From Daphnia pulex (lineage: Eukaryota > Arthropoda > Branchiopoda > Diplostraca > Daphniidae): DNA of 64,000 nt. Location of the stretch: the NCBI RefSeq assembly GCF_021134715.1, contig NC_060026.1, positions 496,001-560,000 of the forward strand, given 5' to 3'. The first letter of the stretch is position 1; each line of letters begins with the position of its first letter. The translations under genes and the position numbers were made by a program. Of this stretch, positions 11,155 to 23,621 are shown piece by piece. The notes under the pieces are model-generated. The model saw only the letters and a program-made list of their open reading frames with translations, did not search any database and was not told the origin of the DNA.

Positions 11155-14100
11155 TGGCGCCACGCGTAGTATAATAGCACTTTCAGTTTTTTTACGGATT
11201 TATTCTGTTTCCCTAATCCCTATAAATTTTGTGTTTTTCTTTTTACCTTTCTCTAACTCATGCGGCTGAGAGTGGAATAAAAAGAGTTAAGTGTCAAACC
11301 AAAAAATACATTTAAAAACATCACAGTTTTAACTTTTTGTGATACTGTTGTGCGATTATGAATTTTCCTGGTCAATTTTTATTCTATGTAAGGCAATGCG
11401 CAAAGTTCCATTTAACTTGAATAAGACAAGGAATTTAAATTTCAAGAAAAAACGGGAATTAACGCATCGGAGCAAGCTAGAAAAAAATCCAAACCAAAAA
11501 GTGTGACGCAAACATGAATGTCTAATGATACACTCATTGTCATTGGTAATCTTGGTAAAAGGAAGACAACAAAACTTTACTGGATAAAAAAATGTAACGG
11601 ATAAAGGTGGTTAAATAAAGACGGACACGAACTTTCTCGTAGGGAAAATTAAGGAGAAAACAACGAGAGAAATAATCCAGAGATCTGAAAAATCCCAGTG
11701 GAGACTTCGCCGAACTAAAATCAAAATAAAGTTGTCATTAAAATTCAAAGTTTAACGTGGGTTAATTAACAAAGTATTCGGCTTACCCAGATTTAATTTT
11801 GATTCGCTTTAGTCTGTCGGGTTGGGTATGGCGCCCTCAAGAAGTTGGATCTGAATTACGAACAAAATGATTGCTGTGTTGACTGTTGACAAACTAAAAT
11901 CACGATATTACCTCATTTCCGGAGTGAAATGTATTGCCAGCCAATTTGTAAGTGGCGACTACAGACGGGTCCGAATACATCCAAGACATGAGAGGCCGGA
12001 AGTCATTCCCCTCTACAGCATCAAGTAGACAGCTGGAAACAGGCAACCAAGTCTATTAAATGTCAATTAAAAAAGGGTATATATGTTCAAATTCCATGGA
12101 AATTTTATTACAAGAAGATTAATGATGCTTACTGCAGTTGCCCAGATAACGATTCTTGAAATTTCATTAATTGAGGCTAAGAATCGACCGTCGGATGAGA
12201 AGGAGAGCGTATGTATTGGAGATTCATAAGAATTTCCCCCCAGCATTATTTGCCTTCTTTCTATGTAGTTTTCCAGGGGATTCCAGACGACAATTAATCC
12301 ATTACTTAATCCACTGCACACAAATAAATGTGAATAATTAATCAAACAAAGTTTCTAAAGTAGCCTTTAAGTTTGATGAGGTGGATGTTTGTTAATATTC
12401 CCACAACATTAAAATAAATGCAAAATCTTAAAAAAGGAAATTAGTGGATTTCCTACCAAACCAAGGTTCTATTTCCGATTGCATTTGTTGCAGATAAAGT
12501 TGAGCCCCTGGTTCTTACGGGAAGCCAACCCAAAGAATTACAAGAGGAAGCAAACTGTACGCTGTGGACAGGAAATGCGTTGTTCTTAGACAAAATCTGT
12601 GAAAACGGGTAAAATAAAAAGATTGGGTAGATGAAAATGAGATTGACATAGAATTGTTTAAAGAAAACAGGACACTCAGATCCAAATGCAAATATACCTG
12701 TACGCATCTGTTGGATGCCCCAGCCAACAACTGCAACCTTTCATTCCATGCGAGGTCAGCTATTTTCCCCTTTTAAATTAAATTAAATTTAGATCACAAT
12801 AAAAACTACTAATACGAATGCTATGTCACCTCCTGCCTGAACTTGTGACTAACTCTATAGGTATGAACAGGTAGGCTTTCGATAATTTCGCAAATTTCAA
12901 TTAAACCACTGCTAAAACCGACAGCAATTTGGTTGTTAGCCACCCATGTAATTGCCGTGATCTGTTGATTCCGATCAATTGTGCAAAAAAGTTTGCTCGC
13001 TTCTCCGCTTGTATTCCATATAAAAACATTTTTATAATCCTGAAAGAATGTTAAATTATTCAAAGAATTTTTCAAAGCATTCCTAACAAAAACTTCAATT
13101 CAGCTTACAACTGAAAACTAGGATAATTAGAAAAGAATTTTTACTTACAATATCAAGGGATGCAAGCATGTCAGGTCTAAATGGACTCCACACTATGACT
13201 TTAAACCGACGGCAATGTTTTATTTCGAAAAGAACATCTCCATTTGGATAGTTCCAAACAACAATAGTACCATCCTCACATCCAGCAGCCAACTGAGTCC
13301 CATTTTTCTAAAAGACAAGGAATACCCGGTAGGATTAAAACTAAAACAAGTTACATTGAAAGACTTACATTCCAAACTAAGGTTGACACTTGTTTCGGAA
13401 TTTGAGAATGAAGTCCAAATCGGTTACTTTCAATCCAATTTGAAAATGGAGTGCCAAAACTTTCAGCTTTCAACAACAATACTTCCTTTAAATACCCAGC
13501 AAAGGCAAGAATGGGAAGCTTTGGGTGGAAAAGGCTGATGCAGTATCCCCCAATTTCATCTGCAGTCATTATTGTCCTCTTTCTTTCGTTGAATTTCACT
13601 GCATTGTAGAAATTAAAATTCAAATATTACACAGCAAAATTCAAAACTGTACTTTGGCAAAGATTTTTTTAATGGTTCCGTATTAATTTCTACCAGCCAT
13701 TCTGTATGTTAATCTGTTGATGTACTTCTTCCAATGTTACCTGGTTGTTGCGTCCAACGTGTATTGTTTCTAAGAATCATCAGCTTTGTGTGACTTTCCA
13801 ATAGTAACAGAAACCCATCATCGGTCACTCTGGTTCCATCTTCCTCGAGTACTACTACAATATTGTCATCTACACCCAACTTGAAGATTTTACTAGCTAT
13901 AAAGCGTAGAAGTGTTTTTGTTTTAGTACTTAATTTCCATGACATTGTATGATTTATCAATACCTAAAGAAATAACTTCTGCAACGCTATTAACTCCAAC
14001 ACCATGCTGGATCTGGTCTCGTCGATCGTGACTAATCAGTATAACACGTTTCTTCGTGTCGGTCATAATGTAAAGACAATAGTTGCGAATTGGATAATTT

Positions 14101-15729
14101 TCGAGAAATCAAGTAATTAAATTTTTTAAATCAAGATTTGCCAGAAAAAAAGCACACAACCAGCAGCATGCAGCACGCTTTGGATGACTTGGAAGTTGGA
14201 GCAAAACCAACCTTACAGACTACAGTCATGCACGTGCACGAACACGCGCCTAGCGGCCTAGGCAATGGTTTTCATCGAAAAGCAGACGACGGAACCTAAC
14301 TTAACAACGTTGCCAAAAAGGCAAAAACCTTTCCTTCCTGGCTTGAATTTTGAATTCTAGATTTCCAGTTCAACAATTTTGAATTTTCAAGCGCTTTCGA
14401 AGAATTCGAACAACACTGATTAACACACACTTTTGCGATTCAGATTGATTGACATAGCCATTGTAAACGGAACGGTTTTTATATTTCTGCAGACAGTTGA
14501 ATATGTGTTTGTAGGATGAATTGGAATCAAAGTCTTTTAAAAAACAAAATCAAATTGCGGGATAACATGAAACTTCCAAGCGCGTTTTACTTTAATTAAT
14601 ATGGATTTTTATCATGGCTGCATTTTCCTTTCGTAATGATATAAATAATTAAAAAAAGATAAATAGAGTATACTTAGTTTCGGGTTGGGATCAACTGGGA
14701 GGATTATAAAAAATTAAGAGAAGGGGGTAGGAGATATAATTAGTTTTTTCACGTGCAATTGTTTCCTTTTGCAATCAAAATTGGTTGACACCGCTTCCAT
14801 CATTCATCTTTCAAAATTAACTTTCGTATTTTTTGTTTTCCCCTTTTTATTCTTCAGGATGGACGTAACGGCCGACCATGAGGAGGAGACCGGTGGGATT
14901 GTGACGGACGGCGTAGAGGAATGCCCGGTTGAAACTGAGGCGCTGCACCGGGTGAGTCTCTTCAACTGTGGCACGTTCCATCCTGCCGGACTTTTTGTAT
15001 CCTCCAGCATCGGAAGTCTAAAAAACCCAATGTCCATTAATTCATTTGAACCAGACCATAACCAAAAATTGTCATTCAATCGTCAGCGCTATTTGCGGTC
15101 GTCACCTTTTTGGTCGTCTGTTTGTTATTGTTGGGCTTTTTCACCTCAGCAGTCGATTGTTTGTGGATTAGGAGAGGGCACGGGGTTTTGGGCGTGGTCT
15201 TTGGCTTAGCCGTAGTCCTTTTGGCAGGCTCAGGAGCAGTGGTTGTGGTGGTAGCCGCAGGTTTCTTGGTGGTAGCTGCGGGTTTTTTGGTCGTCTGCTG
15301 TTGCTGGACAATGGGGCGTGGCCTAGTATTGGGTCGGGTGGTGGTGGTTCGGGTAGTAGGTTTAGTGGTGGGTTTGGTGGTAGGTCGGGTGGTCGACTGT
15401 TTTTGCTGGACAACCTGGGGTCGTGTAGTAGTTCGAGTGGTAGGTTTCGTGGTGGGTTTCACGGTGGATTTCACGATGGATTTCACGGTGGTTCGTGCGG
15501 TGGGTTTCATTGTGGTTCGAGCGGTGGGTTTCGTGGCGGTTCGAGTGGTGGGTCGGGTCGTGGGTTTTGTGGTGGGTCGGGTCGTGGGTTTGGCGGTCGA
15601 TTGTTTTACCACCGGTTTACTTGTCGGTTTATTCTGTGCAGAGGCAGATTGCTTAATAACGACGGGCTTAACCGGCGGTTCAGCCACTGGTTTAGCTGCC
15701 GGTTTGGCTACAGGTTTAGCAACTGGACT
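11155..15729. repeat. Tandem segmental duplication, copy B (about 4.6 kb)
   Basis: Counterpart of 6526-11128. It contains the second CIDE-N/WD40 gene and the 3' end of the intact serpin. It is probably the ancestral position, because here the serpin sequence continues into its upstream exons. Confidence 0.9.
11809..14066 (-). CDS. CIDE-N domain fused to WD40 repeats, copy B
   Basis: Paralogue of the gene at 7198-9479 with the same exon plan. The first exon reads MTDTKKRVILISHDRRDQIQ then HGVGVNSVAEVIS, closer than copy A to the HGV consensus of CIDE-N domains. The second exon has IVVVLEEDGTRVTDDGFLLL and TKLMILRNNTRW. WD40 blades follow: GTIVVWNYPNG, NVFIWNTSGEASKLF, VGFSSGLIEICEI, LLAGASNRC and SFSSDGRFLASINEISRIVIW. 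The terminal exon again ends in codons for the PTD-stop tail. Changes from copy A are mostly conservative and no reading-frame break was seen, so both copies look functional. It lies about 0.8 kb downstream of the intact serpin on the same strand. Exact exon borders in the middle of the gene were read by comparison with copy A. Confidence 0.8.
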
Positions 15730-18725
15730 CTTGATCAAAGAGGCAGCCACGGGTTTGGCCACAGGTTTACTGGTCACGGGTTTAATCGCCGCGGGTTTAG
15801 CGGCGGGTTTAATCGCAGCGGGTTTAGCAGCGGGCTTAGCGGCGGGCTTAGCGGCGGGTTTAGCGGCGGGTTTAGCGGCGGGTTTAGCGGCAGGTTTGGG
15901 TGCCGGTTTAGGCGCCGGTTTGGGGATCGAAGGAGCGGGATTTTTCACGGCCACTGCAGCTGGTTTGGCCTTGTTCAGTTGTTGTTGGGTTTTCTGTGTC
16001 AACGAGTCATCCCAAGTCGAGAAATGTTTGGTAAGCAATTTCGTCGGTTAATTGGCGGTTAGTTGAATTTCGTTTGTCAGTTTTGTCTATTCATTTGCAA
16101 CGGATTGGACTTACTTTGATGTGGGCTGTCATGGCGTCCGCCACGGCTTTTTCGATGGCCTCCTGGCAAGGAGCTTTGACCGTCACCTGGACTTTGGTCG
16201 GTTTGGCCTTGTTAACTTCCTTGGACTTGTTGTTGTTGTTGGGTTTGGCAACCACCTTCTTCTTGGCATCGGCGCTTCGCCCAGTGATTTCATCACCTAC
16301 AATTCAAATCCAATTTTAGACAAACGGAGAAATCCAATCGAAATTCGTCAATTACCTCCGGCCAGAGTGGCGACGGATGAAATGTTGAGGCGGGCCATCT
16401 GGATGACGTCGCTCAGGTAAAGTGGCTTAGCGGCCGAAATGGCACTAAAGTCGGCCTTCTTCTTGTCGAACAGCGAAGCCAAACGACCGCCGTCGGCCGT
16501 CTGGATGGATTCCGTCAAGTTGATCCGGCTCGAGTCGAACAATTTCGGCATCTCCACGACGAGATGGTGCGGCTTAGTCTGACGCAACAGGTGGTCCCAT
16601 CCGTCATCTTGGCTGGCCAGACGAGCTTCCAGCGAGGACAGACCCGATCCGCCGGCTGAGAATTTGCTGGAAGATCCGGGCATGACCAAAACGAGGCTGA
16701 GGTGTCCGGCCTGGTCCAGGGCGTCGCTAGAGGCCCAGGCAGGAGCCTCGCCTTCGCGGACCGCGTGCAGAGGAACGGCAACGGCGGTGGCGTCCATTTC
16801 CGCGTTGTATCCAGCGTAAAAGTGTCCGGCCGTGCGGATGGTGGGAACGGCGACCAATTTGCGTCCGGCAGCCACTTGGGCCGACGATGGCAAGTTCAAG
16901 AATTGAAGGTACTCTTCCTCTTGGTCGGCTGAGACGGTCGAACTCGGCCAGGCCACCTGGAAAGAATCCGAATAAATTATAAAAAACGATCCTGAATGGG
17001 ATTAACAAAACTAAATCAACTGACATTGAGAGTAGCGGTGGAGACGATTCCGAATGGCGAACGGAGTTCGTCGTCCTGGGCGACTTGCTGGAGATTGTCC
17101 CTGGCCACCAATTGCCTGGCCTCTGTCAAGTTGCTGGTGGTGGTGGCTCCGTAGAGAGTGTCCAGTCGGGCCTTGAAAACATCCTGGACTTTGCCTCTCT
17201 TCTCGTCGACGTAGACCGTGTGCGACTGGCCAAACTGGAAGTGCTCGCTCAGGTCAAAGTCCTTGGCCACTTGCTGCAGGTGCAGGTGCGGATTGCGGGA
17301 GGTCAGACTGTCCAGGCCGAGGGCGTTGTCGATAGCCTCGGCGGAAGAGCCCCTGGCGCCCAGGAAACTGATGCCCAGGGCGGACGTCAGGGCCAGCGGG
17401 GAGAAGACTTGATTGTCCTCGACAGATCGACCCTTGATGGACTTGTTCCACACCTGCCAGGCGATCTTGTTGCTGGACACGGTCAAGTCGATCAGCTCCT
17501 GATCCTGGGCCTGGTTGGTGGCCAACAGACCGATGCTACCCTTGGGTAACGGCTCGAAAACGGCAGCTGGATGGTCGTGCTCGTGGTGGTGGTGATGGTG
17601 CTCACCGTGGTGTTCTCCGTGATGCTCTCCGTGATGGGCAGCGTGATGGTCCCCGTGATGGGCAGCGTGATGATCTCCGTGATGTTCGTCGTGGTGATGA
17701 TCTTGTCTTTGATCAACGGCGTAAGAAACGGCCGAGTCCAGTGCGGAATCGACGACGGAAGGAGTCGACTCTTCCGGCGACACTTCGGTGGATTCCGGCA
17801 ACAGGACGATATCGGTTTGAGCTTCGCTGGCTACAACTGGAACGACAACTTCATCTGCAACAACAGTTAGAGAAATTAAAACAAATTATTGAAACGGTGC
17901 CAATTTAAAAATGGCGCAGGAATTTCTCACCCGCTGGAGGGGCCTGCGCTTGAACGACGACGACCTTTTCCGGCTGGAAATGTTGTTGCTCGTGCTGAGC
18001 CATCTCCGAGGCCATGATGGACCTGACGCTGGAAATGACATCAGACACGCCCACTTTGGACGTGGGGATGGCCGGCAGCATCACCGTTTCCATCAGGCGC
18101 TTTAAAACAATTTCAAAATAAAAGAAATTTAGGCGCCAATTTCAAAAATTAATAAAATAATTCTAATATCAAACTGACCTTGCCACCTTCGAGGGAGATG
18201 ATGTCAGAGTCGGCCGGACTGTCGGCCTGACGGGCGAGCAGAGTGCGGATCTCCGGAAGAGTCAACAGTTGCTGGGCCATATCGCCACGACCGTCCGGGA
18301 CGTAAACTTCATATTTGGCATTACTGTCCTCACTACAACAAAACAAAAATTATGTTTAGATTTTATTACAATAAGTTTAAACGCATCGTAAAATAAAAAC
18401 AAATGTCGACAGTTTATCGACACCGTGAAAGAAAAAACAAAAGAAATAACAGTTAAGGGCATTTTTGCCGCTTTTGTGGTTAGCGGTCATAACCATAAAA
18501 TGTGAAACGTAACGAGCTGCTAGTTGGCCGTCCATTGGGACCAAACAACAACAAATACACAGGGGGATGTTGTTGCCCCCGCGCTTAATGGCGGAACCCC
18601 GAAATTTATTTTTGTCACCTGATGGCATGGCCGGGCAATTCTTGGGCATGGGGACGGCCTTGTCCGCCGCTGATCAGCAGGCAGCACAAGAGGAACAAAG
18701 TGCTCACTTTGACGGTAATCCTCAT
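14847..18725 (-). CDS. Secreted serpin with His-rich N-terminal segment and very long Lys/Pro/Thr-rich insert at the reactive loop
   Basis: Eight exons (18619-18725, 18179-18332, 17931-18099, 17025-17854, 16356-16956, 16115-16296, 15106-15993, 14847-15017) join in phase to about 1033 residues. Order: signal peptide (MRITVKVSTLFLLCCLLISG), a linker, a His-rich run (DHHHDEHHGDHH and onward), then the serpin core: VFSPLALTSALGISFLGARG, FDKKKADFSAISAAKPLYL then SDVIQMARL. The C-terminal strand is FNRAFLYAVRHNPTGLLLMV then GRYVHP, typical of serpins. Serpins are usually protease inhibitors acting through a reactive loop of about 20 residues placed between these last two parts. Here exons 6-7 insert about 357 residues, dominated by AAKP and TTKPTTR repeats. 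The hinge (NISSVATLAGG) lacks the small-residue GTEAAAAT pattern, so classical inhibition is doubtful. A TATA box lies upstream. Confidence 0.88.
15106..15993 (-). repeat. Low-complexity coding repeat of serpin exon 7
   Basis: The exon encodes tandem AAKP/AAIKP units (PAPKPAPKPAAKPAAKPAA-like, about 15728-15900) followed by TTKPTTRTT units (about 15290-15600). The repeats are imperfect at the base level, with period 12-15 bases. A long open frame on the opposite strand is only the shadow of this repeat. Confidence 0.9.
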
Positions 18726-18897
18726 TTCGGTTTTTTCTGGAATAGAATTTGAATTACAAATTTGAATTTGAATTTAATTAAAAGGAAAAGTCTCACCTGT
18801 TGATTGGGCAGCACAAACTTAAATGTTTTTTAAATATAATTGAATTTGGAGTGAGAAGAAGTAGAGGAAGATGAGATTGGCTGGAGCGCGAGGTGAG

Positions 18898-18905
18898 TTT
18901 TATAG
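18898..18905 (-). promoter_or_regulatory. TATA box of the serpin gene
   Basis: CTATAAAA on the minus strand, about 170 bases upstream of the start codon. A plausible 5' untranslated exon follows (about 18800-18870), with a donor-like GGTGAGAC near 18795 before the coding exon. Confidence 0.65.
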
Positions 18906-21659
18906 TCTCAGACTAGTCGGCTAGTGGCTGGACCAAGACTGAGGAGGTGAACGTTCGGACGCTTGGCTTTTGGAGGCTTTGGCAAGCCCAAGTCACCCAC
19001 CCACCTCCTTCTTTCAACCCTCCCCCTATTCCTCCCACCGGAGAAAGAAAAGTCGACCGAGCAGAGAGTAACACGCACGCACCAGGTGTGTGGTGGTGGT
19101 GGTGTCTATACGCGTTCCCACCCAAAAGATATTCCTCTCTTGAGTTGGTCGGGTCCACACATCATCGAACGGGCAAATAACAAAAGAACCATTTTTCTCA
19201 TCGCCAAAAAAACATTTCGTCCGCTAATTCCAGTTGAAGGAAAAGTCACACCGCAAACTGGCCCTTTTAAAATACAAAATTCATATCGAGATGGACGTTT
19301 TTGTGATCGGTAAATCTTATTTTCTCTTTTCTGATTAGCAATAAGACGATTAAGCCAAAAATGAGTTCAACATTTCTTCGGTTGGCCGCTTTTCTTTTCT
19401 TAACCGACTTTTTTTTCAAAAGACCGCAAATTGCGTATTATCACGCCAACCTGAAAATTAATAAAAAGAGAATAAATTTAACCAGCCATTTCGGTCGTCA
19501 AAAACCATCAAAGCTAATCAAAATCCAACTTGTCCACAATTGATTTCAAATAAAAATGTATCGAGAAAATAAAAGAAGTTACACACCAAAAGGGTTCAAC
19601 AAACTTTCGCTTCTTCTTCTTCTTTTGTTCGGGATTCTATGTAAAGCTTACTTTGTTATTGTTCCCCTCTTCTTCTTCCCTGACCGTTGATTGACATTGA
19701 ATTCTTCCTTCTTCTTCCATTCTTCTTCTAAATCTTCATAATAAAAATATTCCGGGTTATATAAATCTCGCCGACTCATCACTTTTCCTTTTTTCGTGGC
19801 CTTTGGCGGCAGCGGGTGATGTTATCACGCCAGACTCTTGAAAAACCCCCACCACCACTACCACCAGTTCCATCATCTCATCCGCAGCGCATAATAATTC
19901 GGTGCAATTCACCTTGAAGGCATTCTACACGTGTAGAGAAAGAACGAACGTTTCTTAGTAAACAAGAATAAAAATGAATAAATGAGGCGATCGGAATTTG
20001 GTTTTCCAAGCTGCGGGAGTCGATCGGCAGTTGTTGCGTAACCGGTTATTCACACTAGGCGAAAAATGACATTTCCTCGAATTTTTTCGCCAAGCGATTA
20101 GAGTAAGAAATTCCAGGCGCATCTTTTTTCTTTTAGCGGTTCGTTACGTCAATGGACGGAACTTCTTTTTGTGCGAAAAAAAAGAAGGAAAAATTGAACG
20201 AAACGGGGTCGCTATTGAATTGAATTTTCTCTTTTTTTTTTTCCTTTAATACAAGGCTCGTTAAAGAAGGCGGTTTACACCACACACAAACAAATGTTCC
20301 ACTAAACTAAAAGAGGAAAAAAAAAATAAACTCGCAAAGATAAATTACCCGCAAGAATAAATTCGTGTTGAACAATTTGCTGCTAATACGGAACCGGGGT
20401 TCAACGGGAACTCCCACCTTCTTCTTATTCTTTTTTCGGTTAGCCTACAACCATCGAAAGAATAATAACAACACACCCCCCTCCAAACAGGAACAAATTG
20501 GACGACACTCTACAAAAGGTGGAGGTTACATCGTTGCGGTAGAAATTGTTAACCACTTCCGCCAGCTATTAAATAAGGAGAAAGAAAAAAAGAACCCCAT
20601 CAGAGGACACATTACACACACATTGATAAGAGTCTTGTAACATATTTGCCCCCATTTAGATTAAAGATGACTTGATACTCTCAAGAGTCTAGACTCGGTC
20701 ACCAGGCAGAGAAGAAACGCAATTCAAACCTCGACCGAAAATTTTTAATAGCCGATTCACGTGCTCCACTTGTTTCTAACGTGTAAAGTGGGAAAATTTA
20801 CAAAGAAGAAGAAGAAGAAAGAAAACGGTAGAGAGGGGGGCCTATTTCGCTAGACGATCTCAATTGGGTCAATCGCGTGGTATCTGTGTCTCTGTGCAAC
20901 ATTCGCCCAATGTTATCAATAGAAAAACAACCGAAAAAGTTTCTTTTGTGCTTCACACTTTGAAACGATCAACAACTTCCTTGAGTGTATTTTGTATGAC
21001 GCCCGATTTTCATCCCACACACACACACACACACACACATTTGGCCTGTATTTATTTTATCTTTTGAAAATTGTTTTGTTTTCAAAAGAAAAGAATTCCG
21101 ACTTCTACTTTTTCAAACGTTTTTGAAAATCAAATTTCCAACCCAGAAAAAATTAAGTTCAAATTTCACATTCTTACATCACACAAGTTAAATTTCATTC
21201 AATTAGCCCCAAAACTAAATTCAAAATGATGTTAGTTGATTTTACCCCATTGGCCGCGGTTGCCATTCGTCGCAACAGAAAAAAGAGAAAGAAAGAAAAA
21301 AATAATAACAAAAAGGGTCAATTTTGCTTTGAAAAATGTAAAGCGAAGAAGAAGAGATAGGCACTTGGGACTGAATAATGTGGACTGCACTAAACTAAAC
21401 CACGAAACCATTTGTTTTCATTCCAAAAAAAGAAATGGAGGGACAAGACGAACGTTTTACACACTAAGATTTTTGTTTGGTTGTTATGCCCCCCGCCTGT
21501 GTTTTGTGTGGTGACAACAAAATAAAGAGGGAAGCGCTGATTGATTTTTCGTGTGATGGCGGGAACAATATTTGAAAAATGAGGGAGAGATAAGAGAGAA
21601 AAGAAATAGAAAAAGATAATTTCGCTTAGAAGGTAGAAATAATTACTAGTAGCCCAGTG
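18906..21659. other. 2.75 kb non-coding spacer, low-complexity rich
   Basis: I see no gene. It contains polypurine and polypyrimidine runs (CTTCTTCTTCTT near 19608-19630 and 19720-19740; GAAGAAGAAGAAG near 20805) and a CA microsatellite. Short frames here have no protein-like composition. It likely carries upstream control sequence for the serpin and the 3' flank of the Spargel gene. Confidence 0.55.
21016..21039. repeat. CA dinucleotide microsatellite
   Basis: Twelve uninterrupted CA units. Confidence 0.95.
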
Positions 21660-23621
21660 TCAAGAGCAAGGACGGCGAGTCAGTTGAACCTTGACGGCCC
21701 TCAACAGTGTCTCGAAATCAACATCGTTGGCCTTGGAACGCCCGTCATCGTCCACCGCATCTGGAAATTGATTCACATTCGTGAAAGAAAAGAAAAACCC
21801 CAAAATGATTTTTGAATTCTGTGGTCTACCTAAATCGGCGTAAGTCTCTTTACAGAATGCACGTCGGCCACCAAAACTCAAATCGTATTTAGGCAAATGC
21901 GGGTCGTCGTTGCCGTGTTCCACCGCTTCGTAGGCGTCCACTTTATACGCAAAAGTAACGAACCCGTAATTATCCCTGCAAAATCCCAAATTGGAGTTGA
22001 TCATTTTTCCGGAAGGGAGTATTTATTAGACAAATTTTGAAATTTTTTACCCGCGCTCCCGAAAGTGCAGACTAATGTCGACAACGGGACCAAACGGTTC
22101 GAACCGTTGGCGGAGATCCGACCGTGTGGTGCCGTCGGCCAATTTCCCCACGTAAATCACGCGACGCTCCTCAATCTGTCGTTGACGCTCTGATTGTTGT
22201 TGGTGTTGCTGGCGCCTCTCTCGGTGGCTCCGATCGCCGTAACCCCCACGGCTGCTACTTAATCGCGGCGGAGGCGTCGGCGTCCGTCGTCTTCGGCCCG
22301 TCCGTCTCCGGCTGCTGGTGTGTCGGATTTTGCGGTTCCACGAAGAAGACGACGACGAAGAATTGGAAGACGATCGCCTTCTTCTCCGGCCACGACGGTG
22401 TGACGGAGAACGCGATCTCGAACGGCTAGAAATTCATTTTCATCAAAGAAATTTTAAATTCAATCCATTTAAAAATTTTAATTCAATTTGATTTCACCTA
22501 GAGTAAGACGACGCCGAACTGGAGCGGCATCGTCTGCTGGACGACGACTGTGATGAGTAGGAGCGGGTCGGCGAGCGAGACGACCTGATCCTTCGTGACT
22601 TGACTGAGGCAACTTCTGGTTGTTGTTGTTGTTGTTTCTTGTGTTTCTCTTTCACCTCTTCTTCCTCCACTTCTCCTTCTTCCGGTTCATCTTTGACCAG
22701 CGCAGACTCTTTGACTTGATGCGGTTTCACATGACATTGCTGTTTATCGATTTGATCGGCCTTGACCCGAATCTTTTCATCTTTTTGCTCATTGGCTTCC
22801 TGTTGTTGGAGGATTTGTTGATCTTGTTCTTCCTGTTCCTGTTTTATCTGCTGTTGTTGTTGCTGTTGTTGCTCTTCTTCTTCTTGCATTTGCTGCAATT
22901 GTTTCTCGCGGCGCGTTCGGTACTCGGCCAAGTTGAGTTTCTTTTTACCTGGTTGACCTACAGACCCACAAGCGCTGTCGCTCGTCGTGGCTGCATCGAG
23001 CGGGGCCATGTCCGTGATGTAGGCCGGCAACTTATTAAAGACTAGCTGCGAAGCGGGAGGCATCCAAGGAGCTGATCGAGACGATGCCAATGCCGTATAA
23101 TAGGATGGCAAACGGTCGTGGAGCTCGTCCACATTGCTGCTCCAATCTATACTGTTGCTCCAATCTGCATTGCTGTTGTTGCTGTGGCTGGACCCAACGG
23201 CACCAGGATAATGAGACCAACCCAATTGGCTGGGATTGTCTATTTGAATAAGTCTCACCAGTTCCTCTCCATCAGAGCTCTGCAATAAAAATGGTTGCTT
23301 TGTTTAGAAATGAATGTAATTATGAGTTGACTCGAAAAACTCACCTCTAATGCACCAAAATTCAGTTCCCACTCATCAACCATGCGGTGAATCTCAGACA
23401 GGTCTTCCTCATCAAGCTCCAAGAACGAGCTATCAAATCTATCCAGGTTCAAGTCCATGCTGCACCAACAGAAAAGTATGAAAATGTTGAGAAACGGGGC
23501 ATGGCAAAACTTGCCAGAAAGTAGTGGGGGCTCACTTGTTTAGCTGATCAGTCTGAAAATCACCGTTTCCACCACTCGCACAACCTTGATCATAATCATT
23601 GATGCAAACTGCTTCCTCCAT
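21660..23621 (-). CDS. srl: PGC-1/Spargel-like transcriptional coactivator
   Basis: Six exons: start ATG at 23621 (exon 23536-23621), then 23345-23459, about 22500-23279, and three C-terminal exons. The order matches the PGC-1 family. An N-terminal acidic segment (FDSSFLELDEEDLSEIHRMV) is followed by a middle with poly-Gln and acidic runs, then an Arg/Ser-rich region (SRRIRSSRSPTRSYSSQSSS). An RRM comes next (RRVIYVGKLADGTTRSDLRQ, RNP1-like DNYGFVTF), with the family's C-terminal tail: LSFGGRRAFCKETYADL and DVDFETLLRAVK. The tail agrees with the PGC-1 pattern LSYGG-RHFCW-Y-D---DFDSLL. Family role: nuclear coactivator of mitochondrial and energy-metabolism genes. No LxxLL motif is evident, as in other arthropod members. 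The gene symbol follows Drosophila spargel. Confidence 0.92.

Noticed and set aside
15700-15910. CRISPR-like short repeats
   Set aside because: Coding period of 12-15 bases without spacers; an amino-acid repeat in a eukaryotic exon.
15110-16062. Long plus-strand open frames rich in Gly, Val and Leu opposite the serpin insert
   Set aside because: They are antisense shadows of the AAKP/TTKP repeat. They have no splice context and would be pure low complexity.
21016-21039. Possible regulatory Z-DNA element
   Set aside because: A CA microsatellite of ordinary length; nothing ties it to a function.
22620-23045. Leu/Phe-rich plus-strand frame resembling a membrane protein
   Set aside because: Complement of the Spargel poly-Gln/Glu exon. 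The hydrophobicity is a product of the antisense code.
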